From Hydrogenophaga sp. (GTDB lineage: Bacteria > Pseudomonadota > Gammaproteobacteria > Burkholderiales > Burkholderiaceae_C): a DNA stretch of 40,247 bases. The notes beneath the pieces were generated by a model. That model was given only the letters and a program-made list of their open reading frames with translations. It had not been told where the DNA came from and made no database searches. Position 1 is the first letter of the stretch. Every line of letters starts with the position of its first letter. Location: the NCBI GenBank assembly GCA_030696525.1, contig JAUYSB010000307.1, positions 1 to 40,247 on the forward strand, in the 5' to 3' direction. Positions 1 through 6,817 of this stretch are shown one piece after another. The translations under genes and the position numbers were made by a program.

Positions 1-633
1 CTGGGCGTGAAGAAGGAAGACCTGGTCAACGTCTGGAAAGACATCGGCATGCCCAGCGGCCACGCCTACGCCAAGGCACTGCGTACGGTGAAAACCTGCG
101 TGGGCTCCGAGTGGTGCCGCATGGGCACCCAGGACAGCACCCAGATGGGCAAGGACCTGGAAAAAGCCATGTGGCGCATGTACGCACCACACAAGGTGAA
201 GTTTGCGGTGTCGGGCTGCCCGCGCAACTGCGCCGAGGCCGGCATCAAGGACGTGGGCATCATCGGCGTGGACTCCGGCTGGGAGATGTACGTGGGCGGC
301 AACGGCGGCATCAAGACCGAGGTCGCGCACTTCTTCGCCAAGCTCAAGACCGCCGAGGAAGTGATGGAGTACACCGGCGCCTTCATGCAGCTCTACCGTC
401 TGGAAGGTTGGTACCTGGAACGGACCGTGCACTACATCAACCGCGTGGGCCTGGACTACGTGAAGAAGAAGATCCTGGACGACGCCGAAGGCCGCAAGGC
501 GCTGTGGGAACAGCTGCAGTTCGCGCTCGATGGCGAACCCGACCCCTGGTTCGACTTCCAGGAAGCCGCCGTCGATACCCGCCAATTCATACCGATCAAA
601 CCCGTGCTGACCGCCGAAGGGAGCGCCGCATGA
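1..633 (+). CDS. nirB: Nitrite reductase (NADH) large subunit, C-terminal part
   Basis: This is the 3' end of the cytoplasmic siroheme enzyme that reduces nitrite to ammonium with NAD(P)H. The reading frame is open from base 1, so the start lies outside the window. About 210 residues are visible. The siroheme/[4Fe-4S] ligand cysteines are present as TCVGSEWC (visible residues 33 and 39) and SGCPRNC (73 and 77). The N-terminal FAD/NADH and BFD-like parts are not in view. Its stop overlaps the nirD start (ATGA), so the two are probably translationally coupled. The nasA gene downstream supports an assimilatory role. Confidence 0.97.
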   Translation: MGVKKEDLVNVWKDIGMPSGHAYAKALRTVKTCVGSEWCRMGTQDSTQMGKDLEKAMWRMYAPHKVKFAVSGCPRNCAEAGIKDVGIIGVDSGWEMYVGGNGGIKTEVAHFFAKLKTAEEVMEYTGAFMQLYRLEGWYLERTVHYINRVGLDYVKKKILDDAEGRKALWEQLQFALDGEPDPWFDFQEAAVDTRQFIPIKPVLTAEGSAA

Positions 634-1019
634 GCACCACGAACTGGACCCCCATCTGCAAAGTGGAAGACATCCCCGTGCTGGGCTCGCGCCGCGTGGC
701 GCGTGACCAGGGCCTGGACGTGGCCGTGTTCCGCAACGACAAAGATGAAGTTTTTGCCCTGCTCGACCGCTGCCCGCACAAGGGCGGGCCGCTGAGCCAA
801 GGCATTGTGTTTGGCACCAGCGTGGCCTGCCCGCTGCACAACTGGACCATTGGCCTGTGCACCGGCCAGGCGGCCGCGCCCGATGAAGGCTGCACGCCCA
901 AGTTCAGCGTGAAAGTGGAAGACGGGCAGGTGTTCCTGGACGCGAAAGAACTCGCGACACAGGCCACCGACCTCGTCCGCCCCATCGCCGGCCCCGCCCG
1001 GCGCACCGCCTGCGCCTGA
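630..1019 (+). CDS. nirD: Nitrite reductase small subunit, Rieske type
   Basis: A 129-residue partner of NirB. It carries the full Rieske [2Fe-2S] ligand set: CPH at residues 48-50 and CPLH at 67-70. A cluster is therefore expected; from family knowledge, some NirD proteins have lost these ligands. The ATG at 630 overlaps the nirB stop by four bases and is the natural start. A longer open frame upstream is a high-GC shadow inside nirB. The nasA start follows 12 bp after the stop, which suggests one nirBD-nasA operon. Confidence 0.96.
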   Translation: MSTTNWTPICKVEDIPVLGSRRVARDQGLDVAVFRNDKDEVFALLDRCPHKGGPLSQGIVFGTSVACPLHNWTIGLCTGQAAAPDEGCTPKFSVKVEDGQVFLDAKELATQATDLVRPIAGPARRTACA

Positions 1020-1031
1020 CACCGAAGCACC

Positions 1032-3869
1032 ATGACCGAAACGCGCTCCACCTGTCCTTACTGCGGCGTTGGCTGTGGTGTGATCATCGAGTCCGATGGC
1101 GCGCAGATCACCGGTGTGCGCGGCGACCCGGACCACCCGGCCAACTTCGGCAAACTCTGCACCAAAGGCAGCACGCTGCACCTCACGGCCACGCCCCAGG
1201 TGACGCGCCAGACCCGCCTGCTGCAGCCCCTGCGCCGGCTGGAACGTGGCGGCGCCACCAGCCCCATCGGTTGGGACGCGGCGCTGGACCTGGCCAGCGA
1301 TCGCCTGGCCGACATCGTGCTGGAACACGGCCCCGACGCCGTGGGCCTGTACCTCAGCGGCCAGCTGCTGACCGAGGACTACTACGTCTTCAACAAGCTG
1401 ACCAAGGGCCTGCTGGGCACCAACAACGTGGACACCAACTCGCGCCTGTGCATGAGCAGCGCGGTGGCCGGCTACAAACTCACCCTGGGCGCGGACGCAC
1501 CCCCCACCTGCTACGACGATGTGAACCACGCCCAGTGCCTGTTCATCGTCGGCAGCAACGCGGCCTACGCCCACCCCATCCTGTTCCGCCGCATCGAGGA
1601 AGCCAAGCGCAACAACCCGGCCATGAAGGTCATCGTGGCCGACCCGCGCCGCACCGACACCGCCGAACTGGCCGACCTCTTCCTGCCCCTGCTGCCCGGC
1701 AGCGACGTGGCGCTGTTCCACGGCTTGCTGCACATCATGTTGTGGGAGGGCTGGATCGACGCGAACTACATCGCAGCCCACACCAGCGGCTTCGACGAGC
1801 TCAAGGCCCTGGTGCGCGAGTACACCCCCGAATCGGTGGCCTTGACCTGTGGCCTGAAGAAGCAAGACCTGTTCACTGCTGCGCGGTGGTTCGCTGGCCT
1901 TGACGGCCAGGGGTTTGCCACCCGCAAGCCCACGCTCAGCCTGTACTGCCAGGGCCTGAACCAGAGCAGCAGCGGCACGGCCAAAAACGCCACCCTCATC
2001 AACCTGCACCTGGCCACCGGCCAGATCGGCAAACCCGGCGCCGGCCCCTTCAGCCTGACCGGCCAGCCCAACGCCATGGGCGGACGCGAGGTGGGCGGCC
2101 TGGCCAACCTGTTGAGCGCCCACCGCGACCTGGCCAACCCCGCGCACCGCGCCGAAGTGGCGGCGATGTGGGGGGTTGCCGATGTGCCTGAAAAGCCCGG
2201 CAAAACGGCGGTGGAGATGTTCCAGGCCGCCGCCGACGGCGAGATCAAGGCCCTGTGGATTGCCTGCACCAACCCGGCCCAGTCCATGCCCGACCAGGCC
2301 ACCGTGCGGCGCGCGCTGCAGCGGGCCGAATTCGTGATCGTGCAAGAGGCCTTTGCCACCGCCGCCACCTGCGACTTTGCCGATCTGCTGCTGCCCGCCA
2401 CCACCTGGGGCGAAAAGGAAGGCACGGTGACCAACAGCGAACGCCGCATCAGCCGCGTGCGCGCCGCCCTGCCCGCAGCGGGCGAGGCGCGGCACGACTG
2501 GCGCATTGCGGTGGACGTGGCGCAGCGGCTCGAAGCCCGCCTGCGCCCCGGCCAGCCCAGCCTGTTCAACTACCCCACGCCCGAGAGCATCTGGCTGGAA
2601 CACCGCGAAAGCACACGCGGGCGCGACCTCGACATCACCGGCATGAGCTACGCGCTGCTGGAGGCCGCGCCGGCGCAATGGCCCCTGCCCGAGGGCACCA
2701 CCCAAGGCGCGGTGCGCCTGTACGACAACGGCGTCTACCCCACCGCCGACGGCCGGGCCCGTTTCGCCGCCCTGCCCCACCGGCCGCTGGCCGAGCCGCG
2801 TGAATCGCGTTACCCCTTCTCGTTGACCACCGGCCGCCTGCGCGACCAATGGCACGGCATGACCCGCACCGGCACGCTGGGCCGCCTGTTTGGCCACGTG
2901 GCCGAACCCGCTGTGCAGCTCAACCCGCAGGACATGGACCGCCGAGGCCTCAAGGACGGCGACCTGGTGCACGTGACCAGCAAACGCGGCTCCATCGTGC
3001 TGCCCGCCCAGGGCGATGCCGGCATCGGCATGTCGCAAGCCTTCATCGCCATGCACTGGGGGCCGGAGTACCTGAGCGGTCGAAGCAGCGTGGGCGAGGC
3101 GCTGGCCGGCGTCAACGCCCTCACCACCTCGGCCTACTGCCCCAGCTCCAAACAGCCCGAACTCAAACACGCGGCGGTCAAGGTGCTCAAGGCCGAGTTG
3201 CCCTGGACGCTGCTGGCCGTGGCCTGGCTGCCCGAGGACCAGGCGCTCAGCACCCTGGCCGCGCTGCGCCAGCTGATGCCGGCGTTCGAATTTGCGTCCT
3301 GTGTGCCGTTCTCGAACCGGGTGCCGCTGGAAGCGGCACGTGGTCGTGAACGCACCGGCGTGCTGCTGCGCGCCGCCGCACACGACGCACCCGATGGCGC
3401 GCTGATCGACCAGATCGAACAGTTGCTGGGCCTGGCCACCGCCGACGCCCTGCGCTACAACGACCGCCGCCTGGGCCAGCGCCGCAGCGCGCGCTTGGTG
3501 CGCGAAGGCGAAACCACCACCCTGCAAGCGGTGGTGCTGGCCGGCGACAGCCGCGCCGAGGCCTGGATATTGCCGGTGCTGCAAGACGAATTGCCTGCTG
3601 GCGGCTACGGCCGCCTGCTGCTGATGCCGGGCGCAAAAGCCCCGGTGGCCGTGGCGCCCAAGGGCCGCCAGGTCTGCACCTGCTTCAACGTCACCGAACC
3701 GGCCATCACCGAACAGCTCAAGCGCAGCGAAGGCAGCGAGGACCAGCGCCTGGCCAGCCTGCAGGGCGCGCTGAAATGTGGCACCAACTGCGGCTCCTGT
3801 GTGCCCGAGCTGCGCCGCCTGGTGCGGGCCACGCCGGCTGCGACCCCCACAACAGCAACCGCCATATAA
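1032..3869 (+). CDS. nasA: Assimilatory nitrate reductase catalytic subunit
   Basis: A 945-residue molybdopterin (bis-MGD) oxidoreductase that reduces nitrate to nitrite in the cytoplasm. The N-terminal [4Fe-4S] motif is visible as Cys8, Cys11, Cys15 and Cys43, followed by the molybdopterin oxidoreductase core and the dinucleotide-binding domain. The last ~70 residues form a BFD-like [2Fe-2S] domain (VCTCFNV, then CGTNCGSC), typical of NasA proteins that take electrons from a flavoprotein partner. There is no Tat signal, as expected for an assimilatory enzyme. It lies directly after nirBD and supplies their substrate. Confidence 0.96.
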   Translation: MTETRSTCPYCGVGCGVIIESDGAQITGVRGDPDHPANFGKLCTKGSTLHLTATPQVTRQTRLLQPLRRLERGGATSPIGWDAALDLASDRLADIVLEHGPDAVGLYLSGQLLTEDYYVFNKLTKGLLGTNNVDTNSRLCMSSAVAGYKLTLGADAPPTCYDDVNHAQCLFIVGSNAAYAHPILFRRIEEAKRNNPAMKVIVADPRRTDTAELADLFLPLLPGSDVALFHGLLHIMLWEGWIDANYIAAHTSGFDELKALVREYTPESVALTCGLKKQDLFTAARWFAGLDGQGFATRKPTLSLYCQGLNQSSSGTAKNATLINLHLATGQIGKPGAGPFSLTGQPNAMGGREVGGLANLLSAHRDLANPAHRAEVAAMWGVADVPEKPGKTAVEMFQAAADGEIKALWIACTNPAQSMPDQATVRRALQRAEFVIVQEAFATAATCDFADLLLPATTWGEKEGTVTNSERRISRVRAALPAAGEARHDWRIAVDVAQRLEARLRPGQPSLFNYPTPESIWLEHRESTRGRDLDITGMSYALLEAAPAQWPLPEGTTQGAVRLYDNGVYPTADGRARFAALPHRPLAEPRESRYPFSLTTGRLRDQWHGMTRTGTLGRLFGHVAEPAVQLNPQDMDRRGLKDGDLVHVTSKRGSIVLPAQGDAGIGMSQAFIAMHWGPEYLSGRSSVGEALAGVNALTTSAYCPSSKQPELKHAAVKVLKAELPWTLLAVAWLPEDQALSTLAALRQLMPAFEFASCVPFSNRVPLEAARGRERTGVLLRAAAHDAPDGALIDQIEQLLGLATADALRYNDRRLGQRRSARLVREGETTTLQAVVLAGDSRAEAWILPVLQDELPAGGYGRLLLMPGAKAPVAVAPKGRQVCTCFNVTEPAITEQLKRSEGSEDQRLASLQGALKCGTNCGSCVPELRRLVRATPAATPTTATAI

Positions 3870-3905
3870 GCCAAAGTCATTTGGCCTGCGGGACAATCGC
3901 ACACC
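3870..3905 (+). promoter_or_regulatory. Small inverted repeat and -10-like hexamer before ybiB
   Basis: The 36-bp gap holds a perfect 6-bp inverted repeat, GCCAAA (3870-3875) and TTTGGC (3880-3885), with a 4-nt loop. A -10-like GACAAT at 3892-3897 follows, eight nt before the ybiB ATG. No Shine-Dalgarno sequence lies between. The spacing would allow a nearly leaderless ybiB transcript. The hairpin is too short to call a terminator. Confidence 0.35.
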
Positions 3906-4838
3906 ATGGGGATCAGCCACTACATCAAAGACATCGGGCGCGGCAAGGACGGCGCCCGTGCGCTGTCGCGCGAGCAGGCGGCCGACCTGTTCGGTCAGGT
4001 GCTGGACGGCGCCGTGACCGACCTGGAAGTGGGCGCCTTCTGCCTGGCCATGCGCATCAAGGGCGAAACCGCCGCCGAGATGGCCGGTTTTCTGGACGCT
4101 ACCCGCGCCCGCACCGCGCTGCAGGGCACGGCCGACATCGCGCCCGTGGTGCTGCCCAGCTACAACGGCGCGCGCAAGCTGCCGGTGCTCACACCCTTGC
4201 TGGCCCTGCTGCTGGCCCAGCGCGGGCTGCCCGTGCTGGTGCACAGCGCGGCCACCGATTCGGTGCGTGTGCACGCGCCCACCGTGCTCAAGCACTTGGG
4301 GGTGAACGTGGGTGGCAACGTCGCTGCGGGTCACGTCACCCTGGCGCCCACCGAAAGCCTCTGCCCCGGGCTCAAGCGCCTGCTCGACGTGCGCCGTGTG
4401 GTGGGCCTGCGCAACCCCGCGCACAGCCTGGTCAAGCTCATGAACCCCTGTGTGGGCCGCGCCCTGGTGGTGGGCAGCTACACCCACCCCGAGTACGCGC
4501 TGTCCATGGCCGCCACCTTTGAGCTGATCGGCGCCGACGCCCTGCTGCTGCGCGGCACCGAAGGCGAGCCGGTGGCCGACCCGCGCCGCGCGCCGCAGAT
4601 GGACGCCTTTGTGGCGGGCCAGCGCCAGCGTCTGCAAGACGTGCAAGCGGGGTCCTTGCAGCAACTGCCCGAACTGCCCGCGCCCGACGCCGAGGCCACG
4701 GCCCACTACACCCAGGCGGTGCTGGCCGGTGCCTTGCCCGTGCCCGCCCCCATCGCCGCGCAGGTGGAACACATCTTGCACATCCACGCGCAACTGCATT
4801 CCTCCGTTCTTTCGCACCCCGTCGAGGCCACGACATGA
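3906..4838 (+). CDS. ybiB: YbiB-family (TrpD2) DNA-binding protein
   Basis: A 310-residue protein with the fold of anthranilate phosphoribosyltransferase (TrpD/glycosyltransferase family 3). It has an N-terminal helical domain ([20 protein letters not shown]) and a C-terminal domain of about 240 residues. Family knowledge: YbiB/TrpD2 proteins bind nucleic acid and lack the biosynthetic activity, so a tryptophan role is not assumed. The ATG at 3906 fits the family's usual N-terminus. Its stop overlaps the cobA start by four bases (ATGA), which ties it to cobA, although the functional link to nitrate assimilation is unclear. Confidence 0.85.
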   Translation: MGISHYIKDIGRGKDGARALSREQAADLFGQVLDGAVTDLEVGAFCLAMRIKGETAAEMAGFLDATRARTALQGTADIAPVVLPSYNGARKLPVLTPLLALLLAQRGLPVLVHSAATDSVRVHAPTVLKHLGVNVGGNVAAGHVTLAPTESLCPGLKRLLDVRRVVGLRNPAHSLVKLMNPCVGRALVVGSYTHPEYALSMAATFELIGADALLLRGTEGEPVADPRRAPQMDAFVAGQRQRLQDVQAGSLQQLPELPAPDAEATAHYTQAVLAGALPVPAPIAAQVEHILHIHAQLHSSVLSHPVEATT

Positions 4839-5641
4839 CCACCACCCTGACCCCCACCGTGACACTGGTCGGCGCCGGCCCGGGCGACCCCGAGCTGCTC
4901 ACGCTCAAAGCCGTCAAAGCCATCCAACGCGCCACCGTGTTGCTGGTGGACGACCTGGTCAACCCGGCGGTGCTGGAACACGCCAGCCCCAGCGCCCGCT
5001 TCGTGCTCGTGGGCAAACGTGGCGGCTGCTAGAGCACGCCGCAGGCCTTCATCGAAAAGCTCATGGTCATGGCCGCGCTCGAAGGCGAAACCGTGGTGCG
5101 CCTCAAGGGTGGCGACCCCTTCATCTTCGGCCGAGGTGGCGAGGAGGTGGAAAGCCTGCAGGCCGCTGGTGTGGCGGTGTTGGTGGTCAACGGCATCACG
5201 GCCGGCCTGGCCGCCGTCACCTCGTTGAACGTGCCCCTGACCCACCGCGACCACGCCCACGGCGTGGTGTTCGTCACCGGCCACGCCAAGCCGGGCGACG
5301 ACGGCACCGACTGGCCCGCACTGGCCACCACCGCGCACCAGGCCAAACTCACGCTGGTGATCTACATGGGCGTGAGCGGCGTGGAGCACATCGCCCACGG
5401 CCTGCTGGCCGGCCTGCCCGCCAGCACCCCGGTGGCCGTGGTGCAACACGCCAGCCTGCCGCATCAGCGCGAGGCCTTCTGCACCCTGGGCGCGCTGGCA
5501 CACACCGTGCGCGAGCAGGGCATGGGCAGCCCGGCGGTGATGGTGGTGGGGGATGTGACGGCGGGTGTGGCGCAACTGGCACGTCCGGGCGAAACAATGG
5601 TTTCAGGCACGGCATTTGCTGGTATCAGGCAAGCCGCCTGA
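4835..5641 (+). pseudogene. cobA: Uroporphyrinogen-III C-methyltransferase, interrupted by in-frame TAG
   Basis: This gene would make precorrin-2 for siroheme, the cofactor of NirB. The frame starts at ATG 4835 and continues without shift to 5641, but codon 66 is TAG (5030-5032), just after the conserved KRGGC. The N-terminal SAM-binding motif [15 protein letters not shown] lies before the stop. RLKGGDPFIFGRGGEE and the rest of the enzyme lie after it, all well conserved. Homologues usually have Lys or Arg here, so a single AAG to TAG change explains it. As written, the product is a useless 65-residue peptide. A sequencing error, a recent mutation or amber suppression are the alternatives. 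Confidence 0.85.
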
Positions 5642-5653
5642 ACCTTGCCCGCC

Positions 5654-6274
5654 ATGACCCACCTGCCCGCCGCCCAAGACATTTCCCTGGTCAACCTCGC
5701 GGCGCGCCAGCGCATGCTGTCGCAGCGCCTGGCCCTGCAGATTCTGCTGGCCGCACAGGGCCGCGAGGGCATGGGCGCGGCCGCGCATACCACACTGAAC
5801 CTGTTCGCCGAAAGTCAGGCCCGTCTGCTGGCCACCGTCCAGCGCCTGCCGGCGACCGATGCGGCAGCGGTACAGGCGGTTTACCAGGGGCCACAAGGCG
5901 CTCAACGCCTCATAGACGGTTTCATCACCCAGGCCAAGGACGCGCTGGCACCCGGCCCGTTGCAGGCCCGCGCCCTGGCCTGGCTGGTGGACCACATCGA
6001 CGAGGTGCTGACGGCGCTCAACGCCGCCACCACCGCCTTCGACCAGATCAGCACCCGCAAGGAGGCGTCGCTGATGAAGGAGTTGCGCGGCATCGTGGGC
6101 GACATCCAGTCCGTCGCCCGCGAGGCCAAAGTGGTGTCTTTCAACGCGCAAGTGATCGCTGCGCGCGCGGGTGCGGTGGGGCGCGAATTCGCGGTGGTGG
6201 CCTCCACCCTGTCCACCATCAGCACGGAGGTGGACACCCTGGCCCGCAAAGGCATGGCGCTGGCCACACGCTGA
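5654..6274 (+). CDS. Soluble PilJ/nitrate-sensor-like protein with minimal chemoreceptor hairpin
   Basis: A 206-residue protein without signal peptide or membrane segment. Residues 11-30 (LVNLAARQRMLSQRLALQ) match the first helix of the PilJ-type 'type IV pili methyl-accepting transducer N-terminal' domain, which is related to the nitrate-binding P-box of NarX/NIT sensors. Residues 158-186 (FNAQVIAARAGAVGREFAVVA) resemble the conserved tip of methyl-accepting signalling domains. The flanking coiled-coil arms are very short, so it cannot form a normal receptor. Its place next to nasA-nirBD suggests a nitrate-linked regulator; this is inference. The ATG at 5654 is preferred over a TTG nine bases upstream. 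Confidence 0.7.
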   Translation: MTHLPAAQDISLVNLAARQRMLSQRLALQILLAAQGREGMGAAAHTTLNLFAESQARLLATVQRLPATDAAAVQAVYQGPQGAQRLIDGFITQAKDALAPGPLQARALAWLVDHIDEVLTALNAATTAFDQISTRKEASLMKELRGIVGDIQSVAREAKVVSFNAQVIAARAGAVGREFAVVASTLSTISTEVDTLARKGMALATR

Positions 6275-6310
6275 GGCACCGGCGGGGTCACAGGCAGGGT
6301 TTCAGGGCTT

Positions 6311-6351
6311 TGCACCCCCGAGGTGCACAGGGCGGCGGGCGTTCCTATAAT
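6311..6351 (+). promoter_or_regulatory. Promoter region of the PYP-like gene
   Basis: A perfect -10 box TATAAT lies at 6346-6351. The -35 position is poor (GTGCAC at 6323-6328, 17-bp spacing). That -35 position overlaps a 6-bp inverted repeat, TGCACC (6311-6316) and GGTGCA (6322-6327), which could be an operator. Transcription would start near 6358 and read the PYP-like and GGDEF/EAL genes. Confidence 0.5.
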
Positions 6352-6365
6352 AGTTTTTGACTTTT

Positions 6366-6387
6366 GCGCTTGGCACAGTGCAAGCGC
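6366..6387 (+). promoter_or_regulatory. 7-bp inverted repeat in the leader of the PYP-like gene
   Basis: GCGCTTG (6366-6372) and CAAGCGC (6381-6387) are perfect inverted copies around an 8-nt spacer. The repeat lies just after the predicted transcription start and before the ATG at 6411. It could be a repressor operator or an mRNA hairpin. No U-run follows, so a terminator is unlikely. Confidence 0.4.
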
Positions 6388-6410
6388 CACCGCCCACCCG
6401 CACACCCGCC

Positions 6411-6803
6411 ATGAGTACAACCGCCGCGCTGAACTTCTCAGACCCGGGCCTCATCACGGCCCTGCACACCGCCACCGACGCCGCGCTCGACACGCTGGAT
6501 TTCGGCGTCATCGGCATGGACAGCCGTTGTGTGGTGCAGCGCTACAACCGGTTCGAGTCCGACGCCGCCGGGCTCTCGCGCGAGCGCGTGGTGGGGCACC
6601 CGCTGTTCACCGTGGTGGCGCCCTGCATGAACAACTTCATGGTGGCCCAGCGGTTTGAAGACGCCGAGGCCGACCAGACCCCGCTGGACGACACCATTGC
6701 CTACGTGCTGACCTTGCGCATGCGCCCGGTGAAAGTGCGGCTGCGCTTGTTGTACCAGCCCGGCATGGCCCAGCGTTTTGTGCTGGTGGACCGCGCCCCT
6801 TGA
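6411..6803 (+). CDS. Photoactive-yellow-protein-like PAS protein
   Basis: A 130-residue single-PAS cytoplasmic protein. It aligns along its whole length with photoactive yellow protein (PYP), a blue-light receptor with a p-coumaroyl chromophore thioester-linked to Cys69. By hand alignment, Tyr45, Glu49 and Cys72 match PYP Tyr42, Glu46 and Cys69 (VAPC motif). PYP Thr50 and Arg52 are replaced by Ala and Leu. The C-terminal MRPVKVRLRLLYQ...QRFVLVDR matches the last strands of PYP. No tyrosine ammonia-lyase or coumarate-CoA ligase gene is nearby, so chromophore supply is unknown. It lies 14 bp before the GGDEF/EAL gene and is probably its sensory partner. The ATG at 6411 is chosen over an in-frame upstream start inside the leader. 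Confidence 0.7.
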   Translation: MSTTAALNFSDPGLITALHTATDAALDTLDFGVIGMDSRCVVQRYNRFESDAAGLSRERVVGHPLFTVVAPCMNNFMVAQRFEDAEADQTPLDDTIAYVLTLRMRPVKVRLRLLYQPGMAQRFVLVDRAP

Positions 6804-6817
6804 CCCACCACACCCCC

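Noticed and set aside
456-4865. Very long minus-strand open frame opposite nirB-nasA-ybiB (similar ones at 19448-22522 and 22591-24700 plus)
   Set aside because: High-GC antisense shadows with low-complexity His/Gly/Gln/Arg-rich translations; the opposite strand encodes clear enzymes.
5030-5032. TAG read as pyrrolysine
   Set aside because: Pyrrolysine is confined to special methylamine systems; homologues have Lys/Arg here and a point change is simpler.
6371-6386. Sigma-54 promoter in the leader of the PYP-like gene
   Set aside because: TGGCAC fits the -24 element and the spacing is right, but the -12 element reads AAGC rather than TTGC, and a perfect TATAAT lies just upstream.
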